Of a stretch of DNA of 64,000 bases, positions 60,221 through 64,000 are shown one piece after another (the first letter of the stretch is position 1; the number at the start of each line of letters is the position of its first letter). The stretch is from contig NC_013521.1 of assembly GCF_000024925.1 (NCBI RefSeq), positions 1,674,001 through 1,738,000 on the forward strand, read 5' to 3'. The notes beneath the pieces are model-generated. The model had not been told where the DNA came from. It ran no database searches and was given only the letters and a program-made list of their open reading frames with translations. This stretch comes from Sanguibacter keddieii DSM 10542. Its GTDB lineage: Bacteria; Actinomycetota; Actinomycetes; Actinomycetales; Cellulomonadaceae. A program made the translations under genes and the position numbers.

Positions 60221-61702
60221 CTACTTCTTCGCGGCGTAGGTCTCGAGGAACCCGAGCATGGTGCGCACGCCGACCCCGGTCCCGCCCACGGGCGTGTAGC
60301 CGTGCGCCGAGCCCTCGTTGAAGGACGGGCCGGCGATGTCGAGGTGCGCCCAGGGCAGCCCGCCGGTGAACTCCTCGAGGAACAGGCCGGCGACGAGCAT
60401 CCCGCCGAAGCGGTCGCCGATGTTCGCGATGTCGGCCACCGCGGAGTCCATGCTCTTGCGGAGCTCGCGCGGGAGCGGCATCGGCCAGAACTGCTCGCCG
60501 GTCGCACCGGCGGCGTCGACCACCTGGGTACGGACGTCCTCGGAGCCCATGACGGCGCTCACGCGCGCACCGAGCGCGACCATCTGGGCGCCGGTGAGCG
60601 TCGCGATGTCGAGCACCACGTCGGGGTTCTCCTCGCCGGCGGCCACGAGGCCGTCGGCCAGCACCAGGCGACCCTCGGCGTCGGTGTTGAGGACCTCGAC
60701 CGTCTTGCCACCACGGATGGTGATGACGTCGGAGGGGCGCTGTGCCGTACCGGACGGCATGTTCTCCGCGAGGCAGAGCCAGCCGGTCACGGCGACCGGC
60801 AGGCCCAGGCGCGCGGCGGCGAGCACGGTGTGGAGCACCGCGGCGGCGCCGGCCATGTCGGACTTCATGGCCTCCATGCCCTTGGCGGGCTTGATGGAGA
60901 TGCCGCCCGAGTCGAAGGTGATGCCCTTGCCGACGAGCGCGATCTTCGCTGCCGGTCGGGTGGGGGAGTACGAGACCTTGACGAGGCGCGGTCCGCGCGT
61001 CGAGCCGAGGCCGACGCCCAGGAGCCCGCCGTAGCCGCCCGCGGTGAGGGCCTTCTCGTCGAGGACCGTGACCTTGACGCCGCTGCCCTTGGCCGCAGCC
61101 TTGGCGATGTCGGCGAAGGCTGCGGGGAACAGGTCGTTCGGCGCGCTGTTCACGAGGTCTCGCGTGGCGTGGACGGCCTGCGCCAGCACCTTCGCTCGCT
61201 CGCCGGCCTTCTTGAGCGAGGGCTTCTTGGCGTGCTCGGTGACGACCTCGACGGAGGAGACGGGCGTCCCCGCGGTCGCGGCCTCGCCGGTGCGGTAGGT
61301 GCGGAAGGCGTAGGCGCCGAGCAGCGCGCCCTCGGCGACGGCGGCCGCGTCGGCCTCGGTCACCACGGGCAGCGCGAGGGCGGCGGACGATACGCCGCCG
61401 AGGCTGCGCACGGCGGCTCCGGCCGCACGGCGGAGCGTCTCCGGGGTGACGTCGGCGAGCGTGCCGAGGCCCGTGAGGACGACGACCTTCGCGGAGACGC
61501 CCTTGCCGGTGGGCGCGCGGGTGACGCTGTCGGCCGCGCCGGTGACGCCGAGGAGCTCGAGGTCGAGCGTCGCCGCGACGGCCTTGGGCAGCGCGTCGGC
61601 GGGCGCGAGGACCGGGCCGGTGGGGGTCTGTCCCACGCCGATCACGAGCGCGTGGGAGGTGAGAGAGCTGGGGGCTGAGGAGGTGAAGGTGAGATCGGTC
61701 AC
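60221..61702 (-). CDS. pepA: Leucyl aminopeptidase
   Basis: 493 residues from a GTG at 61702. M17 family: VGKGITFDSGGISIKPAKGM (metal-binding Lys/Asp), MKSDMAGAAAVL, and the hallmark NTDAEGRL. Hexameric cytoplasmic exopeptidase that uses two metals to release N-terminal amino acids. The N-terminal non-catalytic domain covers about 1-170. No strong SD precedes the GTG, so the start could shift by a few codons. Confidence 0.94.
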   Translation of the reverse strand: MTDLTFTSSAPSSLTSHALVIGVGQTPTGPVLAPADALPKAVAATLDLELLGVTGAADSVTRAPTGKGVSAKVVVLTGLGTLADVTPETLRRAAGAAVRSLGGVSSAALALPVVTEADAAAVAEGALLGAYAFRTYRTGEAATAGTPVSSVEVVTEHAKKPSLKKAGERAKVLAQAVHATRDLVNSAPNDLFPAAFADIAKAAAKGSGVKVTVLDEKALTAGGYGGLLGVGLGSTRGPRLVKVSYSPTRPAAKIALVGKGITFDSGGISIKPAKGMEAMKSDMAGAAAVLHTVLAAARLGLPVAVTGWLCLAENMPSGTAQRPSDVITIRGGKTVEVLNTDAEGRLVLADGLVAAGEENPDVVLDIATLTGAQMVALGARVSAVMGSEDVRTQVVDAAGATGEQFWPMPLPRELRKSMDSAVADIANIGDRFGGMLVAGLFLEEFTGGLPWAHLDIAGPSFNEGSAHGYTPVGGTGVGVRTMLGFLETYAAKK

Positions 61703-61879
61703 CGGTCGATCGTATCGCCCGGTCGTGAGGACCCGGCACGCGCCGTCGGCCGGTCGGCCCGGGGCGAGAAGCGTCGAGGAGCGTCGGGGGAGGCACCGAC
61801 CGTGCTCGCAGCGAGCGCGTGGTGGGCGCGCAGCGGGCGCGGCACACGCGCTGAGCGCTGCGAGCGGTAATCTCGACCT

Positions 61880-62239
61880 GTGCTCACGCCCCTCACCGTC
61901 CTCGTCGTGGTCGCCGCCTCGTTGCAGGGCCTGTGGGCCGCCTGGTTCGCGGTGCGCGACCGTGCGGTGATCCTCAAGCAGCTCTGGGGCGCCGCGGTCG
62001 TCGAGGCGCTGCTCCTGGTGCAGACGGTCGTCGCGGCCGTGCTGCTCGCGACCGGAGACCACCCCGGTGTGCCGGTCGGCGAGCTGTGGGGCTACCTGGT
62101 GACGGTGCTCCTCATCCTGCCGTTCGCGGCCGCGTGGGCCTTCGCCGAGCGCAGCCGGTGGAGCTCGGTGGTCATGGTGCTCGCCGCCGTGACCGTGATC
62201 TTCCTCGAGTACCGGCTCGTGCTGATCTGGGGCCGATGA
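61880..62239 (+). CDS. Conserved actinobacterial membrane protein
   Basis: 119 residues from GTG 61880. Four hydrophobic helices (about 3-22, 37-57, 70-87, 94-110), no catalytic motif. Found upstream of a second membrane protein and pyrD. Divergent from pepA. Function unknown. Confidence 0.75.
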   Translation: MLTPLTVLVVVAASLQGLWAAWFAVRDRAVILKQLWGAAVVEALLLVQTVVAAVLLATGDHPGVPVGELWGYLVTVLLILPFAAAWAFAERSRWSSVVMVLAAVTVIFLEYRLVLIWGR

Positions 62240-62336
62240 CGCGCCGACAGGCGCCGGTGACCGTGTCCCGACGACACCGGGCGGACGCCTGCAGCACCCG
62301 CGACACCCGCATCACCCGCACGAGAGAAGGAACGAC

Positions 62337-62831
62337 GTGGACCTAGACAGGACGGGTGGCTCGACCGCCTCCCCGCACAGCACCAGCTCGGGCTTCGGGC
62401 GGCTGCTCGTCGCCGTCTACGCGATCCTCGCCCTCGCGGCGACGGTCCGCGGCGCCTACCAGCTCGTCGCGCACGGCTCCGAGGCCCCGCTGGCGTACTC
62501 GCTGTCCCTGGCGGCCGGCATCGTCTACGTGGTCGCGACGCTCGCCCTGGCCAAGGGCACCGGCCGGTGGCGCACGGTCGCCTGGGTGACGGTGTCGATC
62601 GAGCTCGTGGGGGTGCTCACCGTCGGTCTGCTCACAATCGTCGACGCGGGCGACTTCCCCGAGGCGACCGTCTGGTCGTCCTTCGGCCAGGGCTACGGCT
62701 ACGTCCCGCTGGTCCTGCCCCTCGTGGGCCTCTTCTGGCTGTGGCGCACCCGCCCGACCGCAGCAGCGTCTGCAGCAACGTCCGCAGCGCCTTCTGTGCC
62801 GTCAGAGCCCCCCGCGAACCCCGCCGCCTGA
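62337..62831 (+). CDS. Conserved actinobacterial membrane protein
   Basis: 164 residues from GTG 62337 with SD AGAAGGA. Four membrane helices lie between residues 20 and 137 (LLVAVYAILALAATVRGAY, LSLAAGIVYVVATLALA and others), and the Ala/Pro/Ser-rich C-terminus is probably cytoplasmic. It lies 35 bases before pyrD and may be cotranscribed with it. Function unknown. Confidence 0.78.
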   Translation: MDLDRTGGSTASPHSTSSGFGRLLVAVYAILALAATVRGAYQLVAHGSEAPLAYSLSLAAGIVYVVATLALAKGTGRWRTVAWVTVSIELVGVLTVGLLTIVDAGDFPEATVWSSFGQGYGYVPLVLPLVGLFWLWRTRPTAAASAATSAAPSVPSEPPANPAA

Positions 62832-62865
62832 GTCACGTCCCCGACCTCCGAGGAGCCCGCACGCC

Positions 62866-63894
62866 ATGGTGTACCCCTTCATCTTCCGCACCGTCTTCCG
62901 CCGGATGGACCCCGAGCAGGCGCACCACCTGGCCTTCCGTGCGATCGCACTGGTGGGGCGGACGCCGGTGCTCGGCGGCGTGGTCCAGGGCGCGCTCGCC
63001 CCGTACCTGCGCGGTCCGGGGGTCGAGGTCTTCGGGCGCCGGGTCCCGGCTCCCTTCGGTGTGGCCGGCGGCTTCGACAAGAATGCCGAGGCGGTGCGAG
63101 GCCTGACGATGCTCGGGTTCGGTTTCGTCGAGATCGGGACCGTCACGGCTCACGCGCAGCCGGGCAACGAGCGTCCGCGCCTGTGGCGCGAGATCGACCT
63201 CGGCGGCGTGCGCAACCGCATGGGCTTCAACAACGAGGGCGCGGCGGCTGCCGCCGAGCGTCTCGAGCGTCTGCGCTCGACCCGCTCGGGGCGCGCGGTG
63301 TTCGTCGGCGCCAACATCGGCAAGACGAAGGTGACTCCGGCGGCCGAGGCGGCCGGCGACTACGCGACGAGCGCGAGCCTGCTCGCACCGTGGGCCGACT
63401 ACCTCGTGGTCAACGTGTCCTCGCCCAACACCCCGGGGCTGCGTGACCTCCAGTCGGTCGACGCGCTGCGGCCGATCCTCGTCGCCGTGCGCGAGGCCGC
63501 CGACACGGCGACCGAGGCGGCGGGCCGCCGTCGTGTGCCGCTCCTCGTGAAGATCGCCCCGGACCTCGCGGACGACGACGTCGACGCGGTCGCGGACCTC
63601 GCGCTCGAGCTCGGCCTCGACGGTGTGGTCGCGGTCAACACGACCATCTCGCACGACCTCGGCGAGGGCGGGCTCTCCGGTCGTCCGCTCCTGCCACGCG
63701 GGCTCGAGGTGGTCGCGCGCCTGCGCAGCCGGCTCGGGGCGCGGCCGGTGATCATCGGCGTCGGCGGGATCACCACCGCCGCAGACGCGCAGGCCTACCT
63801 GGACGCCGGAGCGGACCTCACGCAGGGCTACACGGCGTTCATCTACGAGGGTCCGTTCTGGGCCTGCCGGATCAACAAGGAGCTCGTGCGATGA
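62866..63894 (+). CDS. pyrD: Dihydroorotate dehydrogenase (quinone), class 2
   Basis: 342 residues. Fourth step of pyrimidine synthesis, membrane-associated and quinone-dependent. N-terminal helices ([20 protein letters not shown]), FMN site [18 protein letters not shown], catalytic Ser in [12 protein letters not shown], and [14 protein letters not shown] near the end. Stop overlaps the next ATG. Confidence 0.95.
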   Translation: MVYPFIFRTVFRRMDPEQAHHLAFRAIALVGRTPVLGGVVQGALAPYLRGPGVEVFGRRVPAPFGVAGGFDKNAEAVRGLTMLGFGFVEIGTVTAHAQPGNERPRLWREIDLGGVRNRMGFNNEGAAAAAERLERLRSTRSGRAVFVGANIGKTKVTPAAEAAGDYATSASLLAPWADYLVVNVSSPNTPGLRDLQSVDALRPILVAVREAADTATEAAGRRRVPLLVKIAPDLADDDVDAVADLALELGLDGVVAVNTTISHDLGEGGLSGRPLLPRGLEVVARLRSRLGARPVIIGVGGITTAADAQAYLDAGADLTQGYTAFIYEGPFWACRINKELVR

Positions 63895-64000
63895 CGACAC
63901 CCCAGTGGGCGTGGGCCTTCGAGGCCGCGGACGGCACGCCGGTCGAGGGCACCGTCAGCCCCGTGTTCACCAACCGGTTCGACGCCGAGCAGTGGCTCGG
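63891..64000 (+). CDS. Conserved hypothetical protein (3' end outside window)
   Basis: The first 36 codons are visible ([20 protein letters not shown], then a FTNRFDAEQW segment). It starts inside the pyrD stop (ATGA). Small proteins of this type follow pyrD in related actinobacteria; function unknown. Confidence 0.7.
   Translation, partial: MTTPQWAWAFEAADGTPVEGTVSPVFTNRFDAEQWL

Overview
The window comes from a high-GC actinobacterium, most likely Micrococcales near Cellulomonas, Sanguibacter or Oerskovia. This is inferred from very high GC, a mycothiol-dependent formaldehyde dehydrogenase, a glnA1/glnA2/glnE set, polyphosphate glucokinase, the DUF4191-lipA-lipB block, and a sugar ABC system without its own ATPase. 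The genus cannot be fixed from sequence reading alone. Most of the window is ordinary chromosomal backbone. No tRNA, insertion sequence, integrase or CRISPR array was seen.

Layout. 1-14.9 kb: a TetR/saccharopine-dehydrogenase-like divergent pair, two tandem RDD membrane proteins, a Nif3/zinc-ribbon/phosphatase operon, a kinase-like phosphotransferase, PPK2, YaaA, the CstA-YbdD pyruvate transport pair, a hydrolase, a Nudix hydrolase, and a tautomerase-fold protein without its catalytic proline. 15.1-21.9 kb: a LacI-controlled sugar locus (binding protein, two permeases, GH31 glycosidase) with a matching operator at each transcription unit. 21.9-28.0 kb: RNase P RNA, then a GntR / ADP-ribosylglycohydrolase / NCS1 permease / PfkB kinase operon that resembles the poorly understood yegTUVW locus of E. 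coli. 28-31.9 kb: small membrane proteins, an orphan STAS protein, polyphosphate glucokinase and methionine aminopeptidase. 32-41.6 kb: panB, nadE, glnA2, glnE, an AI-2E family transporter and a methyltransferase. 42-43.8 kb: a mycothiol-dependent formaldehyde oxidation pair.

43.9-46.2 kb is a clear compositional break. It is an AT-richer three-gene minus-strand operon encoding a class III nucleotide cyclase, an E2 (ubiquitin-conjugating)-like protein and a membrane effector of the Pycsar type. I read this as a Pycsar-like anti-phage system with an extra E2-like gene, by analogy to E2-only type II CBASS. It is the most interesting object in the window.

46.2-64 kb: glnA1 with a GlnR-like box, a third RDD protein, DUF4191, lipA, lipB, a MarR repressor facing an MMPL exporter across an 18-bp palindrome, a Gfo/Idh/MocA oxidoreductase, a TIGR01777 protein, the 2-oxo-acid dehydrogenase E2 and E3 genes (sucB, lpdA), pepA, small membrane proteins and pyrD. 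lipA/lipB make the lipoyl groups that sucB carries. glnE, glnA1 and glnA2 form the nitrogen-assimilation core. PPK2 and PpgK are two polyphosphate-using enzymes in the same window.
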